Shown here piece by piece: positions 48,970-59,074 of a DNA stretch of 64,000 bases; position 1 is the stretch's first letter, and each line of letters starts with the position of its first letter. This stretch comes from Derxia gummosa DSM 723 (GTDB lineage Bacteria; Pseudomonadota; Gammaproteobacteria; Burkholderiales; Burkholderiaceae_E): the NCBI RefSeq assembly GCF_000482785.1, contig NZ_AXWS01000007.1, forward strand, positions 806,001 to 870,000, given 5' to 3'. A program made the translations under genes and the position numbers. The notes beneath the pieces were generated by a model that had not been told where the DNA came from, searched no databases, and saw only the letters and a list, made by a program, of their open reading frames with translations.

Positions 48970-49938
48970 TCAGGCTCCCCAGACTTGCTTGAACACGCGC
49001 AGCCAGTTCTGGCCGAGCACCTTTTCGATTCGCGTCGCGCTCCAGCCGGCGCGTTCCATCGCGGCGGTCAGGTTGGGCATCTCGCCAATCGTTTGAATGC
49101 CCTCGGGGTTCTTGATGGTCCCGAAGTCGGTCAGGCGGCGGTAGCGGCCCTTGTCATGCGTCAGCCACTGGAAGAACTCCTTCCCGAAGCCCTGCGTGAA
49201 GTCGGTGCCGATGCCCACGCAGTCGTCGCCGACCAGATTGATGATGTAGCCGATGGCCTCGACGTAATCCTCGACGGTCGCCTCGATGCCGCGCTTGAGG
49301 AAGGGCGGGAACATCGTCACGCCGATGAAGCCGCCACGGTCGGCGATGAACTTGAGCTGCTCGTCGCTCTTGTTGCGCGGATGGGCCTTGAGTCCGCTCG
49401 GCAGGCAGTGCGAGTAGCACACCGGCTTGCTCGATGCTTCGATCGCCTCGGTGGAGGTGTTGCCGCCGACGTGCGAGAGATCGACCATGATCCCGACGCG
49501 GTTCATCTCGGCAATCACTTCGCGGCCGAAGTCGCTCAGGCCGCCGTCACGCTCATAGCAGCCGGTACCGATCAGGTTCTGCGTGTTGTAGCAGAGCTGG
49601 ATCACGCGCACGCCCAGCTCGGCGAAGGTCTCGATGTAGCTGAGGTTGTCTTCGATCGCATGGGCGTTCTGGAAGCCCAGGATGATCCCGGTCTTGCCGT
49701 CGCGCTTGGCCGCGAGGATGTCGTCGGTCGTGCGCACGAGGCTCAGCAGGTCGCTGTTGGCGCGGATCTTCCGCTTCATCTCGGCGATGTTCTCGATCGT
49801 CGCCGGAAAGTTCTCCCACACCGACACGGTGCAGTTGGCGGCCGTCACGCCGCCCTTCTTCATGTCCTCGAACACCGGACGGTCGAACTTGCTGATGTTC
49901 AGGCCGTCGATGACGATGCTGTCGCTATGCAGGCTCAT
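48970..49938 (-). CDS. Renal-dipeptidase-family protein of the betaine-sarcosine cluster
   Basis: 322 aa. It has the TIM-barrel membrane dipeptidase fold: GIILGFQNAHAIEDNLSYIE, LCYNTQNLIGTGCYERDGGL, IMVDLSHVGGNTSTEAIEAS and PVCYSHCLPSGLKAHPRNKS. The usual HxD metal ligands near the N-terminus are absent (VIDGLNISKF), while the later His residues remain, so it may not be a conventional dipeptidase. A homologue lies beside the dgc genes of Pseudomonas. It lies 19 bp after glyA. Confidence 0.85.
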   Translation of the reverse strand: MSLHSDSIVIDGLNISKFDRPVFEDMKKGGVTAANCTVSVWENFPATIENIAEMKRKIRANSDLLSLVRTTDDILAAKRDGKTGIILGFQNAHAIEDNLSYIETFAELGVRVIQLCYNTQNLIGTGCYERDGGLSDFGREVIAEMNRVGIMVDLSHVGGNTSTEAIEASSKPVCYSHCLPSGLKAHPRNKSDEQLKFIADRGGFIGVTMFPPFLKRGIEATVEDYVEAIGYIINLVGDDCVGIGTDFTQGFGKEFFQWLTHDKGRYRRLTDFGTIKNPEGIQTIGEMPNLTAAMERAGWSATRIEKVLGQNWLRVFKQVWGA

Positions 49939-49957
49939 GGATCGCGTCTCGTGGGGT

Positions 49958-51235
49958 TCAATAGATCGGGAACTGCTCGCACAGCGCCTTGACTTCGGCG
50001 CGCACGGCGGCTTCCACCTCGGCGTCGCCTTCGGGCTTGGCGGCCAGGCTGTCGAACACCTTGAGGATCAGCTCGCCGACCTTGCGGAACTCGGCCTCGC
50101 CGAAGCCGCGCGTCGTGCAGGCCGGCGTGCCCAGGCGGATGCCCGAGGTGACCATCGGCTTCTCCGGGTCGAAGGGGATGCCGTTCTTGTTGCAGGTGAT
50201 GCCGGCACGGCCGAGCGCCGCGTCCACCTGGTTGCCCTTGAGGCCCTTGGGGCGCAGGTCCACCAGCAGCAGGTGGTTGTCGGTACCGCCCGTCACGAGA
50301 TCGACGCCACCGGCCGTGAGCACTTCGCCCAGCACGCGGGCGTTGGCGAGCACCTGGTCGATGTAGCTCCTGAACTCGGGGCGCAGCGCCTCGCCGAAGG
50401 CCACGGCCTTGGCGGCGATCACATGCATCAGCGGGCCGCCCTGGGCGCCGGGGAACACGGCCGAGTTGATCTTCTTGGCCAGCGCCTCGTCGTTGGTGAG
50501 GATGGCGCCGCCGCGCGGGCCACGCAGCGTCTTGTGCGTGGTGGTGGTGACGATGTGCGCGTGGTCGAGCGGGTTCTGGTGACGGCCCGCCGCGACGATG
50601 CCGGCGAAGTGGGCCATGTCCACCATCAGCGTTGCGCCGACGTCATCGGCGATCTTGCGGAAGGCCGAGAAGTCGATGGCGCGCGGGTAGGCCGAGTAGC
50701 CGGCGATGATCACGCTGGGCTTGTGCTCGTGGGCGAGCTTCTCGACCTGTTCGAGGTCGAGGCGCTGGTCCTCGCGGCGCACGCCGTACTGCACGGCGTT
50801 GAACCACTTGCCCGACAGCGCCGGCTTGGCGCCGTGCGTGAGGTGGCCGCCGGCGTCGAGCGACATGCCGAGGATGGTGTCGCCGGGCTTGGCGATGGCG
50901 AGCATGACGGCGGTGTTGGCCGAGGCGCCCGAGTGCGGCTGCACGTTGGCGTACTGCGCGCCGAACAGCTTGCAGATGCGCTCGATCGCGAGCGCCTCGA
51001 CTTCATCGACGCATTCGCAGCCGCCGTAGTAGCGCTTGCCGGGATAGCCCTCGGCGTACTTGTTGGTCAGCACCGAGCCCTGGGCTTCGAGCACGGCGCG
51101 CGAGACGATGTTCTCGCTCGCGATCAGTTCGATGCCTTCCTGCTGGCGGACAAGCTCGGCGTCGAGGCCGTCACGGATCGCCGGGTCGCTCGCGGCGACG
51201 CTGGCATGGAAGAAGGCGTGGAGATGGCTGCTCAT
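49958..51235 (-). CDS. glyA: Serine hydroxymethyltransferase
   Basis: 425 aa, full length. The PLP lysine is in [15 protein letters not shown]; also seen are [20 protein letters not shown] and LQPHSGAS-like [14 protein letters not shown]. It joins glycine with methylene-tetrahydrofolate to give serine. Both substrates come from sarcosine oxidation by the upstream sox genes, which explains its place in the operon. It lies 54 bp after sdaA. Confidence 0.96.
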   Translation of the reverse strand: MSSHLHAFFHASVAASDPAIRDGLDAELVRQQEGIELIASENIVSRAVLEAQGSVLTNKYAEGYPGKRYYGGCECVDEVEALAIERICKLFGAQYANVQPHSGASANTAVMLAIAKPGDTILGMSLDAGGHLTHGAKPALSGKWFNAVQYGVRREDQRLDLEQVEKLAHEHKPSVIIAGYSAYPRAIDFSAFRKIADDVGATLMVDMAHFAGIVAAGRHQNPLDHAHIVTTTTHKTLRGPRGGAILTNDEALAKKINSAVFPGAQGGPLMHVIAAKAVAFGEALRPEFRSYIDQVLANARVLGEVLTAGGVDLVTGGTDNHLLLVDLRPKGLKGNQVDAALGRAGITCNKNGIPFDPEKPMVTSGIRLGTPACTTRGFGEAEFRKVGELILKVFDSLAAKPEGDAEVEAAVRAEVKALCEQFPIY

Positions 51236-51289
51236 GTCGGAGCTCCGGAGCGTTTCGGGGTCAGTGAAGGTGTGCGGCGAATGCGGGTA

Positions 51290-52774
51290 TCAGCACTCGA
51301 CCACGGTGATGGCAAGGCCGCCGAGCGCGGTTTCCTTGTACTTGGCCTGGAGGTCGATGCCGGTCTGGCGCATCGTCTCGATGCAGGCGTCGAGCGAGAC
51401 GAGATGGCTCCCGTCGCCCTGCAGCGCGAGCCGCGCCGCGTTGATGGCCTTGATCGCGCCCATGCTGTTGCGCTCGATGCAGGGCACCTGCACCAGGCCG
51501 CCGATCGGGTCGCAGGTCATGCCGAGGTGATGCTCCATCGCGATCTCGGCGGCGTTCTCGATCTGCTGGTTCGTGCCGCCGAGCACGGCCGCGAGGCCGG
51601 CCGCGGCCATCGAGCTGCTCACGCCGATCTCGCCCTGGCAGCCCATCTCGGCGGCCGAGATCGAGGCGTTCTTCTTGTAGAGCATGCCGATGCCGGCCGC
51701 CGTGAGCAGGAAGCGGATCACGCTCTGGTCGTCGGCGCCGCGATGCGTGCGGCAGTAGTAGGCGAGCACCGCCGGAATGACGCCGGCCGAGCCGTTGGTC
51801 GGCGCGGTCACGACACGGCCGCCGCAGGCGTTTTCCTCGTTCACCGCGATCGCGAAGGCGCTCACGGTGTCCATCTGCGAGAAGTCGTCGCCGGCCGCCA
51901 TCGCGCGGCGGTGCAGCGCGGGCGCGCGCCGCTTGACGTTGAGGCCGCCGGGCAGGATGCCTTCGGTCACGAGGCCGCGCTCGATCGCGCAGTTCATGAC
52001 ACGCCAGATCTCCAGCAGCTTCGCGTCGAGCGTGGCGGCGTCCATGCGCGTGAGTTCGTTGGCGCGCACGATGCTGGCGATCGACAGGCCGGTGCGCTTG
52101 CCGATCGCCAGCAGGTCGGCGCCCGAGGCGAAGGGGTGCGGGAGTTCCGGCTCGACCGGACGCGGCGCGGGCGTGGGTTGCGGCGTCGTACCTTCGGCCG
52201 CGATGCCGCAGCTGGCCGCGTCGGGGCAGCTGGCTTCATCGCCGCCGCACTTCTCGCACTTGCCCGGCGTGGCGAGGCTCTCGGCCTCGCGGCGGTCGAT
52301 CTCGTCCTTGCTCAGGACGGCGCCGCCGCCGATCGAGAAGTAGGTGTTGCGGTGGCAGGCGTTGTGCTGGCGGTCGAAGGCTTCCAGCACCATGCCGTTC
52401 GGATGCTCGGGCAGCGTCTCCTTCTTGTGGAACAGGAGATCGGTGGCCGGATCGAAGTCGATCACATGCCAGCCGCCGAGCCTGAGGCGCGCCATCGAGC
52501 GGATTTCCGCCACCTGGTCGGCCACGCCGGACGGATCGACCTTGTCGGGCACTTCGCCGAGCAGGCCGATCAGCACCGCGTTGTCGGTGCCGTGGCCCAC
52601 GCCCGTGAGCGCGAGCGAGCCGTAAAGATGCACGCGGACTGCACCGATATCACGGTGCTTGCCCGCGGCCTCCAGCTCGCCGAGGAAGCGGCTCACCGCG
52701 AGCATCGGCCCGACGGTGTGCGAGCTGCTCGGCCCGATGCCGATGCGGAATACGTCGAAGACGCTGAGGTTCAC
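51290..52774 (-). CDS. sdaA: L-serine ammonia-lyase (iron-sulfur, single chain)
   Basis: 494 aa. SSSHTVGPM near the start is the family motif. The cysteine ligands of the catalytic 4Fe-4S cluster lie in [30 protein letters not shown]. It converts serine to pyruvate and ammonia. The start is GTG at 52774, coupled as GTGA to the soxG stop. Around residues 172-215 there is an extra segment with [18 protein letters not shown] and a Pro-rich tail, absent from typical SdaA, that may bind zinc or be a linker. Confidence 0.93.
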   Translation of the reverse strand: MNLSVFDVFRIGIGPSSSHTVGPMLAVSRFLGELEAAGKHRDIGAVRVHLYGSLALTGVGHGTDNAVLIGLLGEVPDKVDPSGVADQVAEIRSMARLRLGGWHVIDFDPATDLLFHKKETLPEHPNGMVLEAFDRQHNACHRNTYFSIGGGAVLSKDEIDRREAESLATPGKCEKCGGDEASCPDAASCGIAAEGTTPQPTPAPRPVEPELPHPFASGADLLAIGKRTGLSIASIVRANELTRMDAATLDAKLLEIWRVMNCAIERGLVTEGILPGGLNVKRRAPALHRRAMAAGDDFSQMDTVSAFAIAVNEENACGGRVVTAPTNGSAGVIPAVLAYYCRTHRGADDQSVIRFLLTAAGIGMLYKKNASISAAEMGCQGEIGVSSSMAAAGLAAVLGGTNQQIENAAEIAMEHHLGMTCDPIGGLVQVPCIERNSMGAIKAINAARLALQGDGSHLVSLDACIETMRQTGIDLQAKYKETALGGLAITVVEC

Positions 52775-53415
52775 GCGGCCACCTTTGCGCGCGCCGGCGC
52801 GCTCGCCGGTTCGAGCGTGCAGACGCCGAAACCGTAGGGCGTCGCTGCGCGTTCGAGGTACTTCCAGATGTACTCCGCGAAGCTGCGGCGGAACAGCACG
52901 AGATAACCCTCGCCATCGCGGCGGATGTAGGCCGACGACTTGCCGAAGGTCGAGCCGACGACGCGGCCTTCCGCGAGGCTGGCGTAGTCGTACACGCTCA
53001 CATGGGCCAGCGCCGTGGCGGCCTTGCTGCCGCGCAGCGTGACGCGGGTGTAGCCGCCCGAGTTGTCGGCCACCTGATGGTGGATGCCCGCGAGCGCGCC
53101 TTCGAGCGCGGCGACGAGCGCGGCCACGTCCTTGTGGGCGCAGAGCAGCATCCATTCGTCCGGGCCGAGCCAGAGCGCTTCGGCCTTGGGCAGCAGCGCG
53201 AAGGTGCAGGGCACGGTCGGCAGCGCGCCGCCGAGCACGCCTGCAACGGCTTGCAGGAAGGCCGCGTCGGTGGCTTCGCCGCGCAGGCTGATGTAGCCGC
53301 CGACGGGCAGTTCGTTGGCCCAGACGGCGCAGCGCTCGTCCTGCTTGCGGGCGCGCTTGCCGAGTTCCAGATGCGCGAGCGGGGAGCGCGCGACGGGCGT
53401 GAAGACCTTAGACAT
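52771..53415 (-). CDS. soxG: Sarcosine oxidase gamma subunit
   Basis: 214 aa. The gamma-subunit fold is recognised by SPLAHLELGKRARKQDERCA at the N-terminus, LWLGPDEWMLLCAHKD and YDYASLAEGRVVGSTFGKSS with a conserved end region. It belongs to the heterotetrameric enzyme that oxidises sarcosine to glycine with transfer of the methyl carbon to tetrahydrofolate. It overlaps soxA by 8 bp and sdaA by 4 bp. Confidence 0.92.
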   Translation of the reverse strand: MSKVFTPVARSPLAHLELGKRARKQDERCAVWANELPVGGYISLRGEATDAAFLQAVAGVLGGALPTVPCTFALLPKAEALWLGPDEWMLLCAHKDVAALVAALEGALAGIHHQVADNSGGYTRVTLRGSKAATALAHVSVYDYASLAEGRVVGSTFGKSSAYIRRDGEGYLVLFRRSFAEYIWKYLERAATPYGFGVCTLEPASAPARAKVAA

Positions 53416-56400
53416 TGTGACGGGCTCCTTCCGGATCGACGAAGACGGGCGAGACGAGTTTCACGGCGGTGGAGGAACCGCCCTTCCAGGCGTAGAGGGT
53501 TTCGCCCTTGCGCTTGATGCCGCCCTTGACCACGGCCATCGCGATCGAGCGGCCGAGCGTCGGGCTGAAGTAGCTGCTGGTGACGTGACCGAGCATCGGC
53601 ACCGGCTTGCCGCCGACGCCCGGCGCCTCGGCCGGCGCGGCGATGATCTGCGCGCCCTCGGCCAGCACCTCGTTCGGGTTGTCGGTGAGCAGGCCGACGA
53701 GCTGCTTGCGGTCGGCGCGCTGGGTGTCGGCGCGCGCCATCGAGCGCTTGCCGATGAAGCTGAACGACTTCTTCATGCTCACGGCCCAGCTCATGTCGAG
53801 GTCGAAGGGCGTGACCGAACCGTCGGTGTCCTGGCCGACGATGATGAAACCCTTCTCGGCGCGCAGCACGTGCATCGACTCGGTGCCGTAGGGCGTGATG
53901 TCGAACTCCGCGCCGGCTTCCATCACGGCTTCCCAGATGTGCTCGCCGTAGTTCGCATCGACGTTGATTTCATAGGCCAGCTCGCCCGAGAAGCTGATGC
54001 GGTACACGCGGGCCGGCACGCCGGCCACGGTGCCCGCGCGCCAGTCCATGAACTTGAACGTGTCCTTGCCGAAGTCGATGTCCGAGCACAGCTTCTGCAG
54101 CACGGCGCGGGCCTTGGGGCCGACGACCGAGGTGGTGGACCAGTGGTCCGTCACCGAGGTCATGTACACCTTGAGTTCGGGCCATTCGGTCTGGTGCCAC
54201 TTCTCCAGCCAGTTGAGCACCCTGGCGGCGCCGCCGGTGGTCGTGGTCATGAGGAAGTGGTCGTCGGCGATGCAGGCCGTCACGCCGTCGTCCATGACCA
54301 TGCCGTTCTCGTCGAGCATCAAGCCGTAGCGGCACTTGCCCACCGCGAGCTGGCTCCAGGCGTTGGCGTACACGCGGTTGAGGAACTCGCGCACGTCGGG
54401 GCCGCGCAGGTCGATCTTGCCGAGGGTCGAGGCATCCATCACGGCCACGCCGTTGCGCGCCGCGAGGCATTCGCGCTTGACGGCGGCGTGCATGTCTTCC
54501 TTGCCCTTCGGGAAGTACCAGGGGCGCTGCCACTGGCCCACGACTTCAAACTCCGCGCCGCGCCGCACGTGCGATTGATGCGCCGAGGTGAAGCGCTCGG
54601 GGTCGAAGGTTTCCTTGGCGTGGGCGCCGGCCAGCGCGCCGAAGGTGACGGGCGTGTAGGCCGGGCGGTAGGTGGTGGTGCCGACTTCCGACATCGACAC
54701 GCCCAGCGCCTCGGCCAGGATGCCGAAGCCGTTGACGTTGCTGAGCTTGCCCTGGTCGGTACCGAAACCGAGGCCGGTGTAGCGCTTGACGTGCTCGACC
54801 GCCTTGTAGTTCTCGCGCACCGACAGGTGGATGTCGGACGCGGCCACGTCGTTCTGGAAATCGACGAAAGCCTTTGCACCGTGGCCTTCGGGCTTGCCGT
54901 CGGTCACGCGGAAGATGCGGCGCGTCGCGCCCACGCCCGGCTCGTCGGTGGCGATGCCGACGCTGGCATTGCCGCCGACCAGGCCGCGCATGACCTTCTC
55001 GGTCTGCTTGAGCGCGTCGCGCAGCAGGAAGGCGCCGGTGATGCTGCCCACGCAGCTGATGTCGCCCCGGCCCTGCTCGGGCACGACGAAGGCATGCGCG
55101 TTGGCATCCCACACCGGGCGCGCGCCGTTGTGGCAGAACAGGTGCACGGTCGGCGACAGGCCGCCCGAGCTGAGGATGAGGTCGCCGCTCCAGGCCGGGC
55201 CACCGGCGCTGATGGCATTGCGGCTGCCGTCGAAGCGCGCGAGCTGGGCGCCCTGCACCGCCTTGCTGCCCTTGACGCCCACGATGCCGTGGCCGCGCAG
55301 CACCTCGACGCCGGCCTTGCTGGCGGCCGTCAGCCAGTGCTGGCCCGGGGCTTCGCGCAGGTCGGCCAGGGTCACGGCCACGCCGGCCTGCGCGAGGTTG
55401 ATCGCGCCGCGATAGGCGAAGTCGTTGTTGGTCATGACCAGCGCCTTGCGGCCGGCCGCGACCGCGTAGCGGTTGAGGTAGGTCGTGGCGGCGGCGGCGG
55501 TCATGACGCCGGGACGGTCGTTGTCGGCGAAGACCAGCGGACGCTCGATCGCGCCGCTCGCGAGCACCACGCGCTCGGCGCGGATGCGGTGCAGGCGTTC
55601 GCGCGGCAGGTCGCTGCTGCGCGCGATGAGCGGCAGGTGGTCCTGGCACAGCTCGACGGCCTGGACCATGTTCATGTCGTGCAGCGCGAAGGCCGTGGTG
55701 CGCGGCAGCAGCGTCACGTTGGCCATGTTGCGCAGCTCGGCGACGATGCGGTCGAGCCAGAGCGCCGACGCCTTGCCGTCGATTTCGACATCGGGCATCG
55801 ACAGCAGCCAGCCGCCCAGCTCGTTCTGCTCGTCGACCAGCAGCACGCGCTTGCCGGCGCGGCCGGCCATCAGCGCCGCGAGCAGGCCGCAGGCGCCGCC
55901 GCCCACGACCAGCACATCGACGTGATGGTGCAGATGGTCGTAGCGGTCGGGGTCGAACTCGGTCGGCACCGTGCCGTAGCCGGCCGCGGCGCGGATGACC
56001 TTCTCGTAGGTGGGCCACATCGACAGCGGCCACTTGAAGGTCTTGTAGTAGAAGCCCGCCGGCATGAACTGGGCGAACTTGCCGCCGATCGACTTGAGAT
56101 CGAAGCCGAGCGAGGGGCGACCGGTGGTGCGCGCGGCGGTCAGGCCGTCGTACAGCTCGACCTGCGTCGCCTTGAGGTTGGGCACGGTGCGCGCGCCGGT
56201 CTCGATCTGCATCAGCGCATTGGGTTCTTCCGGGCCGGCGCCGTAGATGCCGCGCGGACGGCCGTACTTGAAGCTGCGCGCCAGCATGCCGGTGCCGTTG
56301 GCGATGAGCGCCGAGGCCAGCGTGTCGCCGGGGTGGCCGAACATGCGCTCGCCGTCAAAGGTGAACGCGATTTCCTTCTTCCAGTCGATGCGGGCACTGG

Positions 56401-56428
56401 AGACGCCCTTGACGCGATAGCCGCTCAT
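53408..56428 (-). CDS. soxA: Sarcosine oxidase alpha subunit
   Basis: 1006 aa, full length. An N-terminal ferredoxin-like domain with SFKYGRPRGIYGAGPEEPNA is followed by an NAD-binding fold (VLVVGGGACGLLAALMAGRA at about 172) and, from about residue 600, an aminomethyltransferase-type (GcvT) folate-binding domain (GVAVMDASTLGKIDLRGPDV). The alpha chain carries NAD+ and the folate site where the methyl group becomes methylene-tetrahydrofolate. Its ATG overlaps the soxD stop (ATGA at 56428). Confidence 0.95.
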   Translation of the reverse strand: MSGYRVKGVSSARIDWKKEIAFTFDGERMFGHPGDTLASALIANGTGMLARSFKYGRPRGIYGAGPEEPNALMQIETGARTVPNLKATQVELYDGLTAARTTGRPSLGFDLKSIGGKFAQFMPAGFYYKTFKWPLSMWPTYEKVIRAAAGYGTVPTEFDPDRYDHLHHHVDVLVVGGGACGLLAALMAGRAGKRVLLVDEQNELGGWLLSMPDVEIDGKASALWLDRIVAELRNMANVTLLPRTTAFALHDMNMVQAVELCQDHLPLIARSSDLPRERLHRIRAERVVLASGAIERPLVFADNDRPGVMTAAAATTYLNRYAVAAGRKALVMTNNDFAYRGAINLAQAGVAVTLADLREAPGQHWLTAASKAGVEVLRGHGIVGVKGSKAVQGAQLARFDGSRNAISAGGPAWSGDLILSSGGLSPTVHLFCHNGARPVWDANAHAFVVPEQGRGDISCVGSITGAFLLRDALKQTEKVMRGLVGGNASVGIATDEPGVGATRRIFRVTDGKPEGHGAKAFVDFQNDVAASDIHLSVRENYKAVEHVKRYTGLGFGTDQGKLSNVNGFGILAEALGVSMSEVGTTTYRPAYTPVTFGALAGAHAKETFDPERFTSAHQSHVRRGAEFEVVGQWQRPWYFPKGKEDMHAAVKRECLAARNGVAVMDASTLGKIDLRGPDVREFLNRVYANAWSQLAVGKCRYGLMLDENGMVMDDGVTACIADDHFLMTTTTGGAARVLNWLEKWHQTEWPELKVYMTSVTDHWSTTSVVGPKARAVLQKLCSDIDFGKDTFKFMDWRAGTVAGVPARVYRISFSGELAYEINVDANYGEHIWEAVMEAGAEFDITPYGTESMHVLRAEKGFIIVGQDTDGSVTPFDLDMSWAVSMKKSFSFIGKRSMARADTQRADRKQLVGLLTDNPNEVLAEGAQIIAAPAEAPGVGGKPVPMLGHVTSSYFSPTLGRSIAMAVVKGGIKRKGETLYAWKGGSSTAVKLVSPVFVDPEGARHNV

Positions 56429-56727
56429 GCCTTCGCTCCTTCTTCGGCGACGTAGGCCTTCTTGCCTTCGGCCAGGGTGTAGGTGGCGCCGAGTTCGAGC
56501 GTCGCGGTGTTGCGCTTCGCGACGAAGAACTTGCGGCAGCCGGTCGTGTGCTGCCACATCTCCCAGTGCCAGCCCTTGGGGTTCTTGCGGCAGAACAGGT
56601 AGTCGCCCCACTCCTCGTCGCTCGTCGCTTCGGGGTTGAGCGGCCGCGCGATGAAGGCTTCGCCGGCGGGGGCGAATTCCTCTTCCTCGCGCGCTTCGCC
56701 GCAATGCGGACAGGTCAGCACGTACAT
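56425..56727 (-). CDS. soxD: Sarcosine oxidase delta subunit
   Basis: 100 aa. The zinc-binding cysteines are in CPHCGEAREEEEF (6-18) and HTTGCRKFF (about 60-68), with the diagnostic RPLNPEATSDEEWGDYLFCR between them. This small subunit holds structural zinc in the heterotetramer. It lies 40 bp after soxB and overlaps soxA. Confidence 0.95.
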   Translation of the reverse strand: MYVLTCPHCGEAREEEEFAPAGEAFIARPLNPEATSDEEWGDYLFCRKNPKGWHWEMWQHTTGCRKFFVAKRNTATLELGATYTLAEGKKAYVAEEGAKA

Positions 56728-56767
56728 CTGGAACTCCTGGGTATTCGGTGAGGTGGCGAGGGCGCGA

Positions 56768-58021
56768 TCAGTGCGCGACGGCGGCGGCGCCGTGCTCGTC
56801 GATGAGGTGGCCGGTGTGGAAGCGGTCGATGCTGAACGCCTCGTTCAACGGGTGCGGCTGGTCGTGCGCGATCGTGTGCGCGAAGACGTTGCCCGAGCCC
56901 GGCGTGGCCTTGAAGCCGCCGGTGCCCCAGCCGCAGTTGAAGTACAGGCCCTTGACCTTCGTCTTGCTGATGATCGGGCAGGCGTCGGGCGACACGTCGA
57001 CGATGCCGCCCCACTGGCGGTTCATGCGCACGCGCGAGAACACCGGGAACATCTCGCAGATGGCGGCGGCGGTGTGCTCGATGATGTGCGGCGATCCGCG
57101 CTGGCCGTAGCCGAGGTAGCCGTCGATGCCGGCGCCGATCACGAGTTCGCCCTTGTCGGACTGGCTCGCGTAGCCGTGCACCGCGTTCGACATGACGACG
57201 GTGTCGAGCACCGGCTTGTAGCTCTCGCTCACGAAGGCCTGGAGCGGATGGCTCTCGATCGGCAGGCGGATGCCGGCCATCTTCGCGAGCACCGAGGTGT
57301 GACCGGCGGCGACCACGCCCACCTTGTCGGCGCGGATCAGGCCCTTGGTGGTCTGCACGCCGCGCACGCGGCCGCCTTCGATGTCGAAGCCCTGCACTTC
57401 GCAGTTCTGGATGATGTCCACGCCGAGCGCGCTCGCGGCGCGCGCGAAGCCCCAGGCGATCGCGTCATGGCGGGCGACGCCGCCGCGCGGCTGGAAGCTC
57501 GCGCCCATGACCGGATAGCGGGCGCGCGACGAGCAGTCGAGCGTGGGGATGCGCTCGGCGAGCGTCTTGCGGTCCACGACTTCGACGTCAACGCCCTGCA
57601 GCAGGTTGGCGTTGGCGCGGCGTTCGATGTCGCGCATGTCCTGGAGCGTGTGGCCGATGTTGTAGACGCCGCGCTGGCTGAACATGACGTTGAAGTTGAT
57701 CTCTTCCGTCAGGCCTTCCCAGAGCTTGAGGCCGTGTTCGTACAGCAGCGCCGATTCGTCCCACAGGTAGTTGGAGCGGACGATGGTGGTGTTGCGGCAG
57801 ATGTTGCCGCCGCCGAGGTGGTTGCGCTCGACCACCGCCACGTTGCGGATGCCGTGTTCCTTCGCGAGGTAGTAGGCCGTCGCGAGGCCGTGGCCGCCGG
57901 CGCCGACGATGATCACGTCGTAGGACGCCTTGGGCTTGGGGCTGCGCCACGCGGGCGTCCAGCCTTCGTGATGCTTGAGCCCTTGCTTGAACAGGCTCCA
58001 GAAGGAGTAGCGGTTGGTCAT
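56768..58021 (-). CDS. soxB: Sarcosine oxidase beta subunit
   Basis: 417 aa. The FAD-binding motif is [20 protein letters not shown] (34-53), and [20 protein letters not shown] contains the conserved histidine/arginine-region near covalent FMN attachment in this family. It holds the flavins that oxidise sarcosine. It is the first gene of an eight-gene minus-strand operon running to 48441. ATG 58021 ([14 protein letters not shown]) is the standard start. Confidence 0.95.
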   Translation of the reverse strand: MTNRYSFWSLFKQGLKHHEGWTPAWRSPKPKASYDVIIVGAGGHGLATAYYLAKEHGIRNVAVVERNHLGGGNICRNTTIVRSNYLWDESALLYEHGLKLWEGLTEEINFNVMFSQRGVYNIGHTLQDMRDIERRANANLLQGVDVEVVDRKTLAERIPTLDCSSRARYPVMGASFQPRGGVARHDAIAWGFARAASALGVDIIQNCEVQGFDIEGGRVRGVQTTKGLIRADKVGVVAAGHTSVLAKMAGIRLPIESHPLQAFVSESYKPVLDTVVMSNAVHGYASQSDKGELVIGAGIDGYLGYGQRGSPHIIEHTAAAICEMFPVFSRVRMNRQWGGIVDVSPDACPIISKTKVKGLYFNCGWGTGGFKATPGSGNVFAHTIAHDQPHPLNEAFSIDRFHTGHLIDEHGAAAVAH

Positions 58022-58116
58022 TGGGGTGTCCCTGGCGGTCGAGGCGGTGCTCGGATTGGGGACGATTGTTGGGCTGACGCTTTTGCGCGGCTTGCTCGCG
58101 GTGGACGCGGGCTTTG

Positions 58117-58162
58117 CTGAATCCGACAACGGGCGTCGGATTGAGCGATGTCGGAATCAGGC
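58117..58162. promoter_or_regulatory. Candidate operator upstream of the sox operon
   Basis: AATCCGAC (58120-58127) and GTCGGATT (58135-58142) are a perfect 8-bp inverted repeat with a 7-bp spacer. A third related half-site, TGTCGGAATCAG, starts at 58149. They lie 96-140 bp upstream of soxB, where an activator or repressor would be expected. No glycine riboswitch-like structure was recognised in this gap. Confidence 0.45.
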
Positions 58163-58232
58163 AAGTGTCGGCGGCGGGGGTGGCATGGCAGGAGCCGCGT
58201 TGGAGACGGTGCGGCTGTGGTACCGGCAGCGG

Positions 58233-58449
58233 CAGCGCGCGGGCCGGCCCCCAGCGGCGCTTCACTGGCTGCGCCCCGCCGCGTCGCGGCGGGGTTCCCT
58301 CGCGCCTACGGGCGGCGCGGGCCGGCGATCCAACTCGGTCGGCTGCGCCGACCTCAGACAGGATCGCCTGAGCCGCTGCGCGGCTCACCCGCGCCGTCCT
58401 CGGGCTCGGCTGGCCAGAGGCGCGCCGCCGGGGGCCGGCCCGCGCGCTG
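58233..58449 (-). repeat. C element copy 6
   Basis: In minus-strand reading the stems are GAGCCGC-GCA-GCGGCTC, enclosing stem GGCGATC/GATCGCC with CTGTCTGA and GAGTTG, GGTCGGC-GCA-GCCGACC, and CCCCGCCGC/GCGGCGGGG. The outer arms CAGCGCGCGGGCCGGCCCCC and complement pair at both ends (26 bp or more). It lies in the gap between the DUF1348 gene end and the sox promoter region, in the same orientation as copies 3-5. The rest of the 58022-58562 gap holds the candidate operator and no gene. Confidence 0.85.
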
Positions 58450-58562
58450 CCTGGTGAAGTTGCGACGGCCGTTGGCGCGTGACGCAATCGCCCCGCCGGA
58501 TGCAACGGCGCGGAAACCAGCGATCGGTGCTTGCCCAGCCAGCCGGCACCCGCCGGCGCCGC

Positions 58563-59030
58563 TCAGCAACCCAGCTCGCTCAACCTCGGATGATCGTCGG
58601 GGCGACGCCCCAACGGCCACCGGAACTTCCGCTCCCCCTCCGCGATCGGCAGATCGTTGATGCACGCGAACCGCCGCTCCATCAGCCCGAACCCGTTGAA
58701 CTCCCAGTTCTCGTTGCCATAACTGCGGAACCAGTTGCCCGAGTCGTCATGCCATTCGTAGGCGAAGCGCACGGCGAGGCGGTTGTCGGTGAAGGCCCAG
58801 AGTTCCTTGATGAGCCGGTAGTCCAGCTCCTTCGCCCACTTGCGCGCGAGGAAGGCCTTGACCTCCTCGCGGCCGTTGACGAATTCGGCGCGGTTGCGCC
58901 AGCGCGTGTCGGGCGTGTAGACGAGGCTCACGCGCTCGGGGTCGCGGCTGTTCCAGGCGTCCTCGGCCATGCGCACCTTCTGGCGCGCCGTGTCGAGGGT
59001 GAAGGGCGGCAGGGGCGGACGGGATTCCAT
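58563..59030 (-). CDS. DUF1348 family protein (NTF2/SnoaL-like fold)
   Basis: 155 aa. It begins [20 protein letters not shown] and contains the typical [40 protein letters not shown] and [16 protein letters not shown], all hallmarks of DUF1348. The family is a small SnoaL-like barrel of unknown reaction, frequently encoded beside TetR regulators, as here. The divergent tetR gene and palindromic operator in the 107-bp gap suggest direct repression. Confidence 0.88.
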   Translation of the reverse strand: MESRPPLPPFTLDTARQKVRMAEDAWNSRDPERVSLVYTPDTRWRNRAEFVNGREEVKAFLARKWAKELDYRLIKELWAFTDNRLAVRFAYEWHDDSGNWFRSYGNENWEFNGFGLMERRFACINDLPIAEGERKFRWPLGRRPDDHPRLSELGC

Positions 59031-59074
59031 GGCTTGGCCTTTCCTGGCAGTGACGGCGCGCTCGCGCATCGGTG

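Noticed and set aside
58022-58232. Glycine riboswitch before the sox operon
   Set aside because: I looked for the paired aptamer pattern and saw none; the only structure is a short inverted repeat with operator-like half-sites.
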